Counted from the first letter of the stretch, positions 34,627 to 43,726 are shown. The stretch is DNA of 60,727 nucleotides from Saccharibacillus kuerlensis DSM 22868 (GCF_000378145.1 NZ_KB899298.1:1-60727), one strand, 5' to 3'. Program-made: numbers and translations. Notes: a model not told the origin generated them from the sequence alone.

Positions 34627-35733
34627 TTATGAATCGATCGTTTTCTGCTGTGCGTGTACAATCATCGTTTCGCCGTGGACCATAAGTTTAATACAATCCC
34701 GCGACGTTCCGGTTCGTTGACGCTCCGCTTCCAAACGTGCCAGCGCTTCTTCTGCCGTGTCGTCAGACAGCTTAAACGTACCGTAATGCATTGGAATCAT
34801 GATTTCGGCCCCGACATCCCGAAAGGCCTGCAGCGCCTGCTCAGGATTCATATGCTGAGGTCCCATAAACCACTCGGGCTCGTAGGCGCCGATCGGCATC
34901 ATCGTAATATGAATGCGGTAGCGCTCGCCAATCTCCCGGAATCCAGCAAAGTAGCCGCTGTCTCCCGCAAAATAAATGGTTGGCGGCAGCGGAGTGCCAT
35001 CGGCGGAAACATTAGCGTTCAGCGTCTCATCCCAGCGGCCGCACTTTTGATCGTTCACCGAACGGATGGATGAAGGGTCGGAGTGGCGCTCATAAGGCGA
35101 TGTTTCCGACGCATTCATCACCTTCCCCAGCTTTACCTTGACGGAATCTGCCGGCTCCAGCACAAATCCGCCCCAGTGTGACGTATTGGCATCAAACAAT
35201 GTTCGGCGTGTCCAGTGCTGAGTCGGCACGAAACTGATCTTAACGCCTTCGATCACGATGTCTTCCCACCAGGACAGCTCAATGCAGCGGCCGATCTGCT
35301 TGCGGGCCAACTTCTTCTTAAGCCCTACGGGTACGATTATTTGCGTTTTCGGATTCTGCAATCTCCGGATCGAAGCGATATGCATATGGTCGTAATGGGA
35401 GTGAGAGATCAAGATCAGATCGATAGGCGGCACTTTTTCAATAGGGATGCCCGGTTCACTAAGCCGTTTACCAACTCCCATACGTTTGGCCCAGATAGGG
35501 TCCGTAAGGATATTCAGTCCCGCGTATTGAACAAGAAACGTGGCATGACCCACCCAAGTAATAGTCACATCCTCTCGATTATCCGTCAAATAATCCAGTT
35601 TCGCGGGCTGGCTCGGAATAATATAGGAATAATCGCGTTTTTTGCGTCTGCGATGCAGATGCCGGTCGCGATGTTCTTTTAATGTTTTCCTCATGGGTGT
35701 ATTGTTTGCATTGAGATATTTAACCTTGGGCAT
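34627..35733 (-). CDS. UlaG/NAPE-PLD-like MBL-fold hydrolase with an insertion
   Basis: 368 aa. Metal ligands: SHSHYDHMH (HxHxDH), VPTQHWTRR, FAGDSGYF and PMHYGTFKLSDD. The ITWVGHATFLVQYAGLNILTDP start is typical of the NAPE-PLD/UlaG-like group (phosphodiesterase or lactonase activity). Unusually, about 45 polar residues (after GGFVLEPAD, up to PPTIYFAGDSGY) sit where relatives have a short turn. The N-terminal 40 residues are very basic. Substrate unknown. Confidence 0.85.
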   Translation of the reverse strand: MPKVKYLNANNTPMRKTLKEHRDRHLHRRRKKRDYSYIIPSQPAKLDYLTDNREDVTITWVGHATFLVQYAGLNILTDPIWAKRMGVGKRLSEPGIPIEKVPPIDLILISHSHYDHMHIASIRRLQNPKTQIIVPVGLKKKLARKQIGRCIELSWWEDIVIEGVKISFVPTQHWTRRTLFDANTSHWGGFVLEPADSVKVKLGKVMNASETSPYERHSDPSSIRSVNDQKCGRWDETLNANVSADGTPLPPTIYFAGDSGYFAGFREIGERYRIHITMMPIGAYEPEWFMGPQHMNPEQALQAFRDVGAEIMIPMHYGTFKLSDDTAEEALARLEAERQRTGTSRDCIKLMVHGETMIVHAQQKTIDS

Positions 35734-35835
35734 ACCCGTTCCTCCTTCTCTAGATTGCCTCTCTACCCATTACCCTCTGGCTGCTTGTATGGACTAGAAA
35801 AGTACAATTTTTTGTCGTACGAATCTTATGCTATT

Positions 35836-35864
35836 GTGACATTTGTCAGGGTGACGTGTAAAAT
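35836..35864 (+). promoter_or_regulatory. Promoter of the CvfC-like gene
   Basis: GTGACA, a 17-nt spacer, TAAAAT, 30 nt before the start codon. Confidence 0.6.
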
Positions 35865-35893
35865 AGACATTATAGAAGGAGGCCTGATCGCTT

Positions 35894-37042
35894 ATGAAAA
35901 TTAAATTAATCGAACCTACTCCCAGCCCAAACTCGATGAAGCTTCATCTGGACGAAACGCTGGAAGCAGGCATTCGGAAAACATACACACTCGACAACGA
36001 ACGTTCCGCCCCGCCGATTATCGCACAGCTGCTGCATATTGAAGGCGTTAAGAGTGTCTTTCACACTACAGATTTCATGGCCATCGATCGTAAACCGGGA
36101 GCGGATTGGTCCGCCATTCTGTCGAACGTGCAGCAGGTATTCGGCAGCAGTTCCGATCAGCCGGTCGTCGCCGACATTGAAGATGCCGCCGGTCACTTCG
36201 GCGAAGCACAGGTATTCGTTCAGTTCTTCCGGGGCATCCCCATGCAAATTCGCGTTAAATCAGGCATGTCGGAAGAACGGATTGGTCTGTCGCAGCGCTT
36301 TGTCGAGGCCGTAACGGAAGTGGCAGGCGCGACAATGATCAAGGAACGCAAACTGACCGACTACGGCGTGCGCTACGGCGACCTGCCGGATATCGCCCGA
36401 GAAGTGGAACAGGAACTGGAAGCTGCTTTTCCTCCGGAACGCTTGGAGCGCGTCGTGAAGCAGGCGATCGCCCATGGTGCAAAAGCCGAAGAATTCGTCG
36501 AAGAACGTCGCGAATGGTCGCAGGCCGAGATCGAAGAAGGCTTGAACAGCGAAGATTGGCGCCGACGCTACTCCGCACTTGAAGCGATGGAAGCCAGCGA
36601 AGAAAATCTTCCATTGATCGAACGTGCACTTGGAGACGATAAGATGCAGATTAGGCGTCTGGCCGTTGTTTACCTGGGCGATTTGAAAACGCCGGAAGCT
36701 ATGCAGCTGCTGTTCCGGGCCATGAAAGACGGATCGCCGGCTGTGCGCCGTACCGCTGGCGATACACTGTCGGACATTGGTGACCCTTCGGCCACTCAAG
36801 TCATGCTTGAGTCACTCAAGGATGTCAGTAAGATTGTTCGCTGGCGTGCAGCGCGTTTCCTCTATGAAGTCGGTACAGCCGAGGCCAGAGAAGCGCTTGA
36901 AGAAGCGTCGAACGATCCGGAATTCGAAGTCGGCCTGCAGGCGCGCATGGCGCTGGAACGGATCGATTCCGGCGAAGAAGCCGCCGGAACCGTATGGCAG
37001 CAAATGGCCAAAAGCCGCCAGAAACCGGACGAACCTGTATAA
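35894..37042 (+). CDS. Conserved virulence factor C-like protein (Nfu-N plus HEAT repeats)
   Basis: 382 aa. The N-terminal 85 residues match the Nfu/NifU N-domain pattern (IEPTPSPNSMKLHLD; VKSVFHTTDFMAIDR). A middle domain (about 90-210) is shared with the CvfC/YpgR proteins. The C-terminal third is HEAT repeats (RRYSALEAMEAS; RRLAVVYLGDLKTPEA; RRTAGDTLSDIGDP; RWRAARFLYEVG). CvfC affects virulence and growth in Staphylococcus; the mechanism is unknown. The Nfu-N domain lacks the CxxC of the cluster-binding Nfu domain. GAAGGAGG site before the ATG. Confidence 0.85.
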   Translation: MKIKLIEPTPSPNSMKLHLDETLEAGIRKTYTLDNERSAPPIIAQLLHIEGVKSVFHTTDFMAIDRKPGADWSAILSNVQQVFGSSSDQPVVADIEDAAGHFGEAQVFVQFFRGIPMQIRVKSGMSEERIGLSQRFVEAVTEVAGATMIKERKLTDYGVRYGDLPDIAREVEQELEAAFPPERLERVVKQAIAHGAKAEEFVEERREWSQAEIEEGLNSEDWRRRYSALEAMEASEENLPLIERALGDDKMQIRRLAVVYLGDLKTPEAMQLLFRAMKDGSPAVRRTAGDTLSDIGDPSATQVMLESLKDVSKIVRWRAARFLYEVGTAEAREALEEASNDPEFEVGLQARMALERIDSGEEAAGTVWQQMAKSRQKPDEPV

Positions 37043-37074
37043 ATGGACTCCCTAAAAGATTGTGTGAAATAGGG

Positions 37075-37103
37075 TTGCCTCAAGAGAGACAATCCCGTAT
37101 ACT
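37075..37103 (+). promoter_or_regulatory. Promoter of the lysP leader
   Basis: TTGCCT, a 17-nt spacer, TATACT. Predicted start about 37110, seven nt before a hairpin-plus-T-tract. Confidence 0.75.
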
Positions 37104-37116
37104 GTGAAAGTTGTTC

Positions 37117-37140
37117 GCCCTGCGAATGCAGGGCTTTTTC
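37117..37140 (+). terminator. Terminator-like hairpin at the 5' end of the lysP leader
   Basis: GCCCTGC-GAAT-GCAGGGC followed by T5C. It can end transcripts from the CvfC-like gene, but it also forms the first hairpin of RNAs made from the promoter at 37075-37103. Confidence 0.75.
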
Positions 37141-37192
37141 TTGTTTCACACTAAACCGAATAAGCTATTCCCTCATCGTATCCGAGTTCGAA

Positions 37193-37383
37193 CCGGTGAT
37201 GAGGTAGAGGTTGCGGTGGCGATCAGTACACCGGCGGAGGCGCAGCAGAGCGCTTATAATGCCGGCTTGGAAAGGCGCACCCGCCGAAGTACGAACTTCT
37301 TCTGCCTGAAGTTTGTGCTGGGGCCGTCTCCGAAAGGAACGGAACTGTCATCCGCCGCAAAGCGGATGTTGAGCTATCTTCAC
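37193..37383 (+). promoter_or_regulatory. Lysine riboswitch (L-box)
   Basis: The conserved L-box elements occur in order: GAGGTAGAGG (37201), AGTA, GGAAAGG, CCGAAGTA, CTGGGGCCG, GGAACTGTCATCCGCC and GCTATC closing P1. P1 pairs GTGATGAGGTAG with CTATCTTCAC. An intrinsic terminator and then the lysine permease gene follow, so lysine should switch off expression by premature termination. The antiterminator helix was not worked out. Confidence 0.94.
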
Positions 37384-37416
37384 GAAACGAAGCGTTTACG
37401 ATGCGGATTTTGCCCT

Positions 37417-37444
37417 ACCGGCGGACCCGTGTCCTCCGGTTTTT
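37417..37444 (+). terminator. Riboswitch-controlled terminator
   Basis: ACCGG-C-GGAC / GTCC-T-CCGGT with CCGT loop and TTTTT tail, between the L-box and lysP. Confidence 0.85.
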
Positions 37445-37500
37445 GTCGTACGCTTCTTTTCGTGGTCGATCAAAATTACACGAGGAGAGTTGAATTACAC

Positions 37501-38958
37501 ATGAAAGCTGCACAAGGAAAGAACCCCCAGACATCGGGGTTGAAAAAGGGGCTTCAAGCCCGTCATATGACGATGATCGCACTGGGCGGCGCAATTGGTA
37601 CAGGATTGTTTCTGGCAAGCGGCGGCGCGATCGCCAGCGCCGGTCCCGGCGGTGCCCTGCTGGCCTACGCGGCAGTCGGCATTATGGTTTACTTCCTAAT
37701 GACCAGTCTCGGTGAACTGGCGACCTACTCGCCGGAACCAGGCTCCTTCAGCGCTTATGCCGGCCGTTATGTCGACCCGGCTTTCGGCTTCGCTATGGGC
37801 TGGAATTATTGGTACAACTGGGCGGTAACCATCGCAGCGGAACTTGCAGCGGCAACGCTCATTATTAAATATTGGTTTCCGGACAGTTCCTCGTTCTTAT
37901 GGAGCGTCTTGTTTCTCGCCATGTTGTTCCTGTTGAACGTCATGTCCGTCCGCGCTTATGGCGAAGCGGAATATTGGTTTGCCTTGATCAAGATCGTCAC
38001 GGTCATTATCTTCCTGGTTATTGGCGTTGCCATGATCTTCGGTGTGTTGGGCGGCGAGGCAGTGGGATTCACCAACTTCGCAACCGGTACGTTTAATGGC
38101 GGATTCTTCGCCTTCTTGGGCGTATTCATGGCTGCCGGCTTCTCGTTCCAAGGAACCGAGCTGATTGGTGTCGCCGCCGGCGAAAGCGAAAATCCACGCC
38201 GCAACGTGCCGCGTGCGATTCGCCAAGTGTTCTGGCGGATCTTGATCTTCTATATTTTGGCTATCTTCGTCATCGGCCTGCTGATTCCATATACCAATCC
38301 AAATCTGTTGAACGGCGATCTTGACCAGATCGGCGTCAGTCCGTTCACGCTTGTCTTTGAACGTGCCGGCTTTGCTTTTGCGGCCGCTGTCATGAACGCT
38401 ATTATCCTGACATCGGTTCTGTCGGCCGGCAACTCGGGCATGTACGCTTCCACACGTATGCTGTACGCGCTGGCTCTTGAGGGCAAAGCGCCGAAAGCCC
38501 TGGCCAAACTCTCCCGCGGCGGCGTGCCGATCAACGCCCTGATCGTAACGGCAGCAGTCGGAATGTTGGCTTTCCTGGCTTCATTTTTCGGAGATGGCGT
38601 CGTCTACAGCTGGCTGCTTAATGCTTCCGGTATGTGCGGCTTCATTACTTGGGTAGGTATTGCAATCAGTCATTACCGGTTCCGCCGTGCTTTCATCAAG
38701 CAGGGGCACAGCCTCGACGAACTGCCATATCGCGCACGCTGGTTCCCGTTTGGTCCACTGTTCGCCTTTGCGCTCTGTCTGTTCGTCATTGTTGGCCAAA
38801 GTCTGTCCTCCATCGAGAACGGCACGGTAGACTGGCTGGGCCTGATTGCGACGTACTTGAGCGTGCCGCTGTTCCTTATTCTTTGGCTTGGCTACAAACA
38901 AATCAATCATACCAAAGTGATTCCATTGGAAGAATGCGATGTGGAAGGACACAGCTGA
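37501..38958 (+). CDS. lysP: Lysine-specific permease LysP
   Basis: 485 aa, twelve membrane segments, amino acid/polyamine/organocation superfamily. It is strongly similar by eye to E. coli LysP over its length: LKKGLQARHMTMIALGGAIG, ELATYSPEPGSFSAY, GWNYWYNWAVTIAAEL, FSFQGTELIGVAAGESE, SAGNSGMYASTRMLY and ISHYRFRR. The upstream L-box makes lysine the substrate with high confidence. The ATG at 37501 follows GAGGAGAG; the open frame upstream is riboswitch RNA, not protein. Confidence 0.95.
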   Translation: MKAAQGKNPQTSGLKKGLQARHMTMIALGGAIGTGLFLASGGAIASAGPGGALLAYAAVGIMVYFLMTSLGELATYSPEPGSFSAYAGRYVDPAFGFAMGWNYWYNWAVTIAAELAAATLIIKYWFPDSSSFLWSVLFLAMLFLLNVMSVRAYGEAEYWFALIKIVTVIIFLVIGVAMIFGVLGGEAVGFTNFATGTFNGGFFAFLGVFMAAGFSFQGTELIGVAAGESENPRRNVPRAIRQVFWRILIFYILAIFVIGLLIPYTNPNLLNGDLDQIGVSPFTLVFERAGFAFAAAVMNAIILTSVLSAGNSGMYASTRMLYALALEGKAPKALAKLSRGGVPINALIVTAAVGMLAFLASFFGDGVVYSWLLNASGMCGFITWVGIAISHYRFRRAFIKQGHSLDELPYRARWFPFGPLFAFALCLFVIVGQSLSSIENGTVDWLGLIATYLSVPLFLILWLGYKQINHTKVIPLEECDVEGHS

Positions 38959-39031
38959 CGACGACGAAGCCTCGTCACCGCAGCTGTGCACTGTTTTTTT
39001 CGCAGCCGCTGCAATATGCATTTCCGACAAG

Positions 39032-39074
39032 AAAAGCCTTCGTTTCCGGATAACCGGAAGCGAAGGCTTTTTTG
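39032..39074 (+). terminator. Terminator after lysP
   Basis: AAAAGCCTTCGTTTCCGG / CCGGAAGCGAAGGCTTTTTT, nearly perfect 16-bp stem. The opposite strand ends in TTTTC, so it may also serve the convergent gene. Confidence 0.9.
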
Positions 39075-39123
39075 CATACTCATATTCATACAGAACTCTA
39101 ATAGCAATCCAAGAAAACAGCGA

Positions 39124-40236
39124 TTATTTCCAGTACAGCGTAATCTGCAGATTGTTGGTACTGCCGAGCGATCTGCTTGTATATCCGATCGGCGAAAGGC
39201 CGTGATTGTACAGAGTGAGCAGGTCTTTCTTCAGTTTGGTCTTGCTGCCCTGATAGCGGAACGTCAGACTGTTCTCGCCGCTGCGATCTGCCGTCTTCAC
39301 GATCTTCTGCAGTACGGCTGCTGTTGACACTACACGGTTTGAGACTGCCGAATAGCCGAGCGTCGTACGCAGCTCTTTCGCTCCGGTTACACCTTTGGCG
39401 ACCAACACGTTCAGCGTCTCGCTGTACGTTGTCACCGCCTGCGGATAATTGGCTGTTTTCCAAGTATGATCTTTCTTCAACTGCTCATCCGTCAACAGAT
39501 AATAGGAAGTCGAGACCCGATCAGCGCGATCAGGTACGGGGTCATCCCACGTCGTATCGATCTGATACCACTTGCCGTCCAGCTTGACCATATTCCAGGC
39601 ATGCGCTTCGCTCTCCACGTATCCTTCAACAATATTGGTCTCAAATCCCGCCTGTTTCAGCATATCGTAAGTGAGGAGAGCGTATCCCTGACAGACCGTA
39701 CTTCCCGTCTTCAATCCTTCGTACGCCGTAAATTTCGACAGCGTTGTATCGTATTTCAAATTGCGGACCACCCAATCATGAATCGCTTTAACTTTCAAGT
39801 GATCATTCATGTCCGGAGTAATAATTTCTTTGAGCACGGACGCAACTTTCTGATGCACATAAGCGCTCTGCTCTGCCGACTCCCGGTAGGTCAGCTTGAT
39901 CGATGCGGTAGAAGACGAATTGCTGCCTCGCAGCGAGTAGGCGTAGCCCTTCATTGTGTAATGAATATATGGATCCTGCGCAATTGCTGCTTCCAGCGCA
40001 GGCTCGATCGCTTTCTTCAGTTCATTGATTCCCCCGGCGTAGGTCAGATTCACATTGTCCTTACGCGCTGACAAAGCTTGAAACAGCTGGTTTTGCAGCT
40101 GGCTCTGTGGCGATACGCTCGCTGCGCTTGCCGTCTGCAGCGCTGACAGCGGTTGGAATCCTCCTAGAGTGCCTCCCGTCACCAGTGCGAGTGCGGCGCT
40201 TATCTTCAACAGCTGTCTTTTTGCATTCCCCTTCAT
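39124..40236 (-). CDS. Secreted transglutaminase-like protein
   Basis: 370 aa with a signal peptide (ISAALALVTGG ... TASAA). The transglutaminase core has the Cys-His-Asp triad: GSTVCQGYALLTYDML, SEAHAWNMVKL and WYQIDTTWDDP. The C-terminal 90 residues form a separate beta domain. Such proteins act as extracellular peptidases or cross-linkers; the substrate is unknown. Confidence 0.87.
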   Translation of the reverse strand: MKGNAKRQLLKISAALALVTGGTLGGFQPLSALQTASAASVSPQSQLQNQLFQALSARKDNVNLTYAGGINELKKAIEPALEAAIAQDPYIHYTMKGYAYSLRGSNSSSTASIKLTYRESAEQSAYVHQKVASVLKEIITPDMNDHLKVKAIHDWVVRNLKYDTTLSKFTAYEGLKTGSTVCQGYALLTYDMLKQAGFETNIVEGYVESEAHAWNMVKLDGKWYQIDTTWDDPVPDRADRVSTSYYLLTDEQLKKDHTWKTANYPQAVTTYSETLNVLVAKGVTGAKELRTTLGYSAVSNRVVSTAAVLQKIVKTADRSGENSLTFRYQGSKTKLKKDLLTLYNHGLSPIGYTSRSLGSTNNLQITLYWK

Positions 40237-40420
40237 GTGGCTGCCTTCTCTCCTTTACTGACGAAAGTTATTCGTTTATATCGGTATATATCGGCATTAC
40301 GACGGAAAAATTGCACTTTTTTTGTACATTTCAAACAAAAAAATCCCCCACTCCATTATGAACGTCTCCCCTCAAAAATCAACTTTAGCGCTTTTTCCCG
40401 TCATTCAGCTTGTGCACGAC

Positions 40421-40461
40421 AAAAGCCGCTTCCTCTTTATACAAGAGAAAGCGGCTTTTTC
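40421..40461 (-). terminator. Terminator of the xylose operon
   Basis: AAAAAGCCGCTTTCTCTT / AAGAGGAAGCGGCTTTT stem on the minus strand, 56 nt after the xylB stop. Confidence 0.85.
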
Positions 40462-40516
40462 ATCGAATCGGGTGACTGATCCTTACTCTGCTTGCTGTGC
40501 GCATCGACCTATTGGA

Positions 40517-42025
40517 TTACTCGTTATTGCCTTTGCGGAATTTCGCCAGCTTGCGGTTCAATTCGGCTGTCTGCGTATAGACATCCTGATAGACCGCAAA
40601 CAGTCGGCTGTAAATTTCGGCACGCTGCGCATCGGGCGTATACGTCTTGGCTTCGCGAATAAACTCGCGGGCACAGTCCTGAAGCGTCTCGAACCAACCG
40701 CTGCCGAAGGCCGCCAGCATCGCCGCGCCCATAGCCGGGCCCTGCTCGCTCTCGAGCTTGACGACGCTTGCTCCAAATACATCCGCCTGCATTTGCAGCC
40801 ATTCTTTGTTTTTCGCGCCTCCACCTATTGAGATTACTTTGTCGACCGTTTTGCCGGCAGCTCGCAAAATATCGATCGATTCGCGCAGAGAAAACGTGAT
40901 GCCTTCCATCACAGCGCGGGCAAAATGCGGAAGCTTGTGGCTGGCATCAATCCCGACAAAGCTGCCGCGAATGTCCGAATCCGGATGCGGAGTACGTTCC
41001 CCGACAATATACGGTGTAAACAGCAGGCCGTTCGCACCCGGCGAAATTTCGCCGATACCGGCAAGCAGGTCTTCGAACGATAGACCTCCGCCAAACGTTT
41101 CACGGAACCACTGCATACTGTATCCGGCTGCCAGGGTTACGCCCATGATATAGAATGCATCTTTTTCACTGTGGTTGAAGAAATGGACTTTGCCTTCAAA
41201 ATCCAGGTCGCGTCGGGTTTCATACGACAGTACTACACCGGATGTTCCGATGCTGCACATGGTCTGCCCTTCGTCTAGAATACCTGCTCCAATTGCTCCG
41301 CAGGCATTGTCCGCTCCGCCCGCGTACACACGCGTTCGGTCTGTCAGACCGGTTCGGGCCTGCATTTCCGGCAGCAGCGATCCCGTGTCGTCGAACGATT
41401 CGACAAGCTCCGGGAACAAGGAAGGTTTCAGACCAAACGCTTCGCCGATCTCTTTGCTCCAGCGCTTGCCGCCCACGTCCAGCAGCAGCGTGCCGGCGGC
41501 ATCCGAATAGTCCATTGCAGCATTGCCGGTCAGGCGCAGGCGGACATAGTCTTTCGGCAGCAGGAAAAATGCAGTCTGCTCAAGAATTTCCGGTTCATGT
41601 TCCTGCACCCACAGGATTTTCGGCAGTGTAAAACCTTCGAGCGCGCGGTTGCGCGCCACCTTCAACAGCTTGTCGCCCAATACCTGTTCAATTCTGCGGC
41701 ACTGCGGTGTAGTGCGTGTATCGTTCCACAGAATAGCCCGGCGCAGCGCACGTCCGTCCTGACCCACCAGTACCAGCCCGTGCATTTGTCCGGAGAAGCT
41801 GATTCCTTCAATCTCTTCCGGCTTCACACCAGATGCCGACAGCAATTTATTCAGCGACAGAACGGTCTTCTCGACCCAATCTTCCGCTTCCTGCTCGCTG
41901 TAGCCGGGCTTGGGCTGATACAGCGGATATTCTTCCGACTCCTCACAGATAACGGTTCCTTTGCGGTCTACCAGCACGGATTTGACGGCGCTGGTACCAA
42001 GGTCGATTCCGATTACGTAACTCAT
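40517..42025 (-). CDS. xylB: Xylulokinase
   Basis: 502 aa FGGY-family kinase. ATP-phosphate loop GIDLGTSAVKSVL, substrate segment GQMHGLVLVGQDGR, catalytic-Asp region GGADNACGAIGAG and C-terminal FGGY signature region GGGAKNKEWLQMQADVFG. It phosphorylates D-xylulose to xylulose 5-phosphate. It is the second gene after xylA, 346 nt away; the gap holds repeats and an attenuator-like hairpin. AAGGAGG precedes the ATG. Confidence 0.96.
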   Translation of the reverse strand: MSYVIGIDLGTSAVKSVLVDRKGTVICEESEEYPLYQPKPGYSEQEAEDWVEKTVLSLNKLLSASGVKPEEIEGISFSGQMHGLVLVGQDGRALRRAILWNDTRTTPQCRRIEQVLGDKLLKVARNRALEGFTLPKILWVQEHEPEILEQTAFFLLPKDYVRLRLTGNAAMDYSDAAGTLLLDVGGKRWSKEIGEAFGLKPSLFPELVESFDDTGSLLPEMQARTGLTDRTRVYAGGADNACGAIGAGILDEGQTMCSIGTSGVVLSYETRRDLDFEGKVHFFNHSEKDAFYIMGVTLAAGYSMQWFRETFGGGLSFEDLLAGIGEISPGANGLLFTPYIVGERTPHPDSDIRGSFVGIDASHKLPHFARAVMEGITFSLRESIDILRAAGKTVDKVISIGGGAKNKEWLQMQADVFGASVVKLESEQGPAMGAAMLAAFGSGWFETLQDCAREFIREAKTYTPDAQRAEIYSRLFAVYQDVYTQTAELNRKLAKFRKGNNE

Positions 42026-42063
42026 GGATTTCCTCCTTGTGTAAAAACGAATAAAAAGACAAA

Positions 42064-42108
42064 CGAACGGCTTCCCTTCCCCGAAGGGAGCTTACGGGAA
42101 GCCGTCCG
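42064..42108 (-). terminator. Attenuator-like hairpin before xylB
   Basis: CGGACGGCTTCCC / GGGAAGCCGTTCG stem with an inner CCCTTC/GAAGGG, followed on the minus strand by TTTGTCTTTTT and then the xylB ribosome site. Confidence 0.6.
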
Positions 42109-42180
42109 ATTATGATGCGGTGATCGCTTATGCGATTCTGTATAGGTGTTTCAACCCTGACTTGGAGTGAAGTGAATGAA

Positions 42181-42370
42181 ACTTTTAAAGATTAAAGATT
42201 AAAGATTATCGCTTGTCGCGGGAACTCATTCATACCCTGAACTCATTCATACCCTGAACTCATTCACCTCCCTTTGAAGGGGAGGCGAATGAAGTTTTAA
42301 AAGATTAAAGACTATCGCTTATCGCGGGAACTCCAATTCACCTTGCCCAGAGGGGTCGGTGAATTTCGTT
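42181..42370. repeat. Mosaic repeat region between xylA and xylB
   Basis: A 7-bp unit AAAGATT is repeated three times (about 42187-42207). A 17-bp unit GAACTCATTCATACCCT occurs at 42222 and 42239, with a diverged third copy at 42256. A block around AAGATTA..TATCGCTT.TCGCGGGAACTC occurs twice (42200-42227 and 42302-42333). A CCTCCC/GGGAGG hairpin flanked by CATTC/GAATG lies at 42261-42292. Confidence 0.85.
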
Positions 42371-42371
42371 C

Positions 42372-43685
42372 CTAACCATAAATGTACTGGTTAAGAATCG
42401 CTTGAAGCATTTCCTGACGACCCGACTTGTTCGGACGAGGATTCTCGTTATTCATCGCGTACTCGGCCAGGGAAGACAGAGTCGTCTTACCTGCTACGAT
42501 GTCAGCGCCGATACCTTCGGAGAAGCTGCTGTAACGTTCTTCGATGACTTTGTCGAACGCGCCGTCTTCGATCAGCTTGGCAGCGACTTTAAGGCCTTTA
42601 GCGTACGTATCCATGCCAGCGATATGAGCCAGGAACAGATCATCCGCTTCGAAGGAATCGCGGCGTACTTTGGCGTCGAAGTTGATGCCGCCTTTGCCAA
42701 GACCGTCGTTCTTCAGTACTTCGTACAAAGTAAGTGTCGCATCGTAGACGTTAACCGGGAACTCATCGGTATCCCAGCCCAGCAGCATATCGCCCTGATT
42801 GGCGTCAAGCGATCCCAGCATGCCGTTGATACGTGCTACGCGCAGCTCGTGCTCGAATGTATGGCCGGCCAATGTCGCATGGTTGGCTTCCAGGTTGAGC
42901 TTGAAGTGCTTGTCGAGATTGTATTTCTGCAGGAATGCAATCGAAGTCGCAGCGTCGAAGTCGTATTGGTGCTTCGTCGGCTCTTTCGGTTTTGGTTCGA
43001 TCAGGAATTGAGCGTCAAATCCGATTTCTTTAGCATAATCGATCGCCATATGGAACATGCGGGCAATGTTGTCCTGCTCCAGCTTCATGTCTGTGTTCAG
43101 CAGGGACATGTAGCCTTCGCGGCCGCCCCAGAAGACATAGTTCTCACCGCCGAGACGTTTGCCGACTTCAAGGCCTTTTTTGATTTGAGCCGCTGCATGA
43201 GCGTAAACGTCCGCATTGTTGGTCGATGCGGCGCCGTGTACGAAGCGCGGATTCGTGAACATGTTGGCTGTGTTCCACAGCAGTTTTTTGCCGCTGGACT
43301 TCATGTTCGACTCAATCAGATCAACGATAGTGTCGATGTTTGCGAAAAACTCTTTGAGTGTCGATCCCTCAGGCGTGATATCGATATCGTGGAAGCAGAA
43401 GTAATCCAACCCCATCTTCTCCATGAATTCGAAACCTGCTTCAACGCGGGCTTTGGCCAGGTCCATGCCTTTGTAGGAATGCCAAGGACGGGTTGCCGTT
43501 GTATCACCGAAAGGATCGTTTCCTTCAGCTGTCAGCGTATGCCAATACGCCATCGAGAATTTCAGGTGCTCGGACATTTTTTTGCCGGCCACTACTTCGT
43601 CTGCATTATAGAATTTAAAAGCGAATGGGTTTTGCGACTGACTGCCTTCGTAAGCCACTTTACCGACGTTTTCAAAATAAGCCAT
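42372..43685 (-). CDS. xylA: Xylose isomerase
   Basis: 437 aa. Catalytic His in [13 protein letters not shown]; metal ligands in [38 protein letters not shown] and [10 protein letters not shown]. It converts D-xylose to D-xylulose (class II type length). ACGAGGAGG precedes the ATG. Its promoter overlaps a XylR-type operator and a cre site. Confidence 0.98.
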   Translation of the reverse strand: MAYFENVGKVAYEGSQSQNPFAFKFYNADEVVAGKKMSEHLKFSMAYWHTLTAEGNDPFGDTTATRPWHSYKGMDLAKARVEAGFEFMEKMGLDYFCFHDIDITPEGSTLKEFFANIDTIVDLIESNMKSSGKKLLWNTANMFTNPRFVHGAASTNNADVYAHAAAQIKKGLEVGKRLGGENYVFWGGREGYMSLLNTDMKLEQDNIARMFHMAIDYAKEIGFDAQFLIEPKPKEPTKHQYDFDAATSIAFLQKYNLDKHFKLNLEANHATLAGHTFEHELRVARINGMLGSLDANQGDMLLGWDTDEFPVNVYDATLTLYEVLKNDGLGKGGINFDAKVRRDSFEADDLFLAHIAGMDTYAKGLKVAAKLIEDGAFDKVIEERYSSFSEGIGADIVAGKTTLSSLAEYAMNNENPRPNKSGRQEMLQAILNQYIYG

Positions 43686-43712
43686 GTAAGAAAAGCCTCC
43701 TCGTTATTTCGC

Positions 43713-43726
43713 AGAAATCGTTTACA
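43713..43726 (-). promoter_or_regulatory. cre site (CcpA) at the xylA transcription start
   Basis: Minus strand TGTAAACGATTTCT matches TGWAANCGNTNWCA in all but the last base. It lies just after the -10, where CcpA binding blocks transcription in the presence of preferred sugars. Confidence 0.8.

Noticed and set aside
35834-35848. 15-mer TTGTGACATTTGTCA shared with 59782-59796
   Set aside because: A few 15-mer matches are expected by chance in 60 kb; at the first site it is simply part of a sigma-A promoter.
37111-37500. N-terminal 130-residue extension of LysP
   Set aside because: The DNA is a lysine riboswitch and its terminator; LysP homology starts exactly at the ATG after GAGGAGAG.
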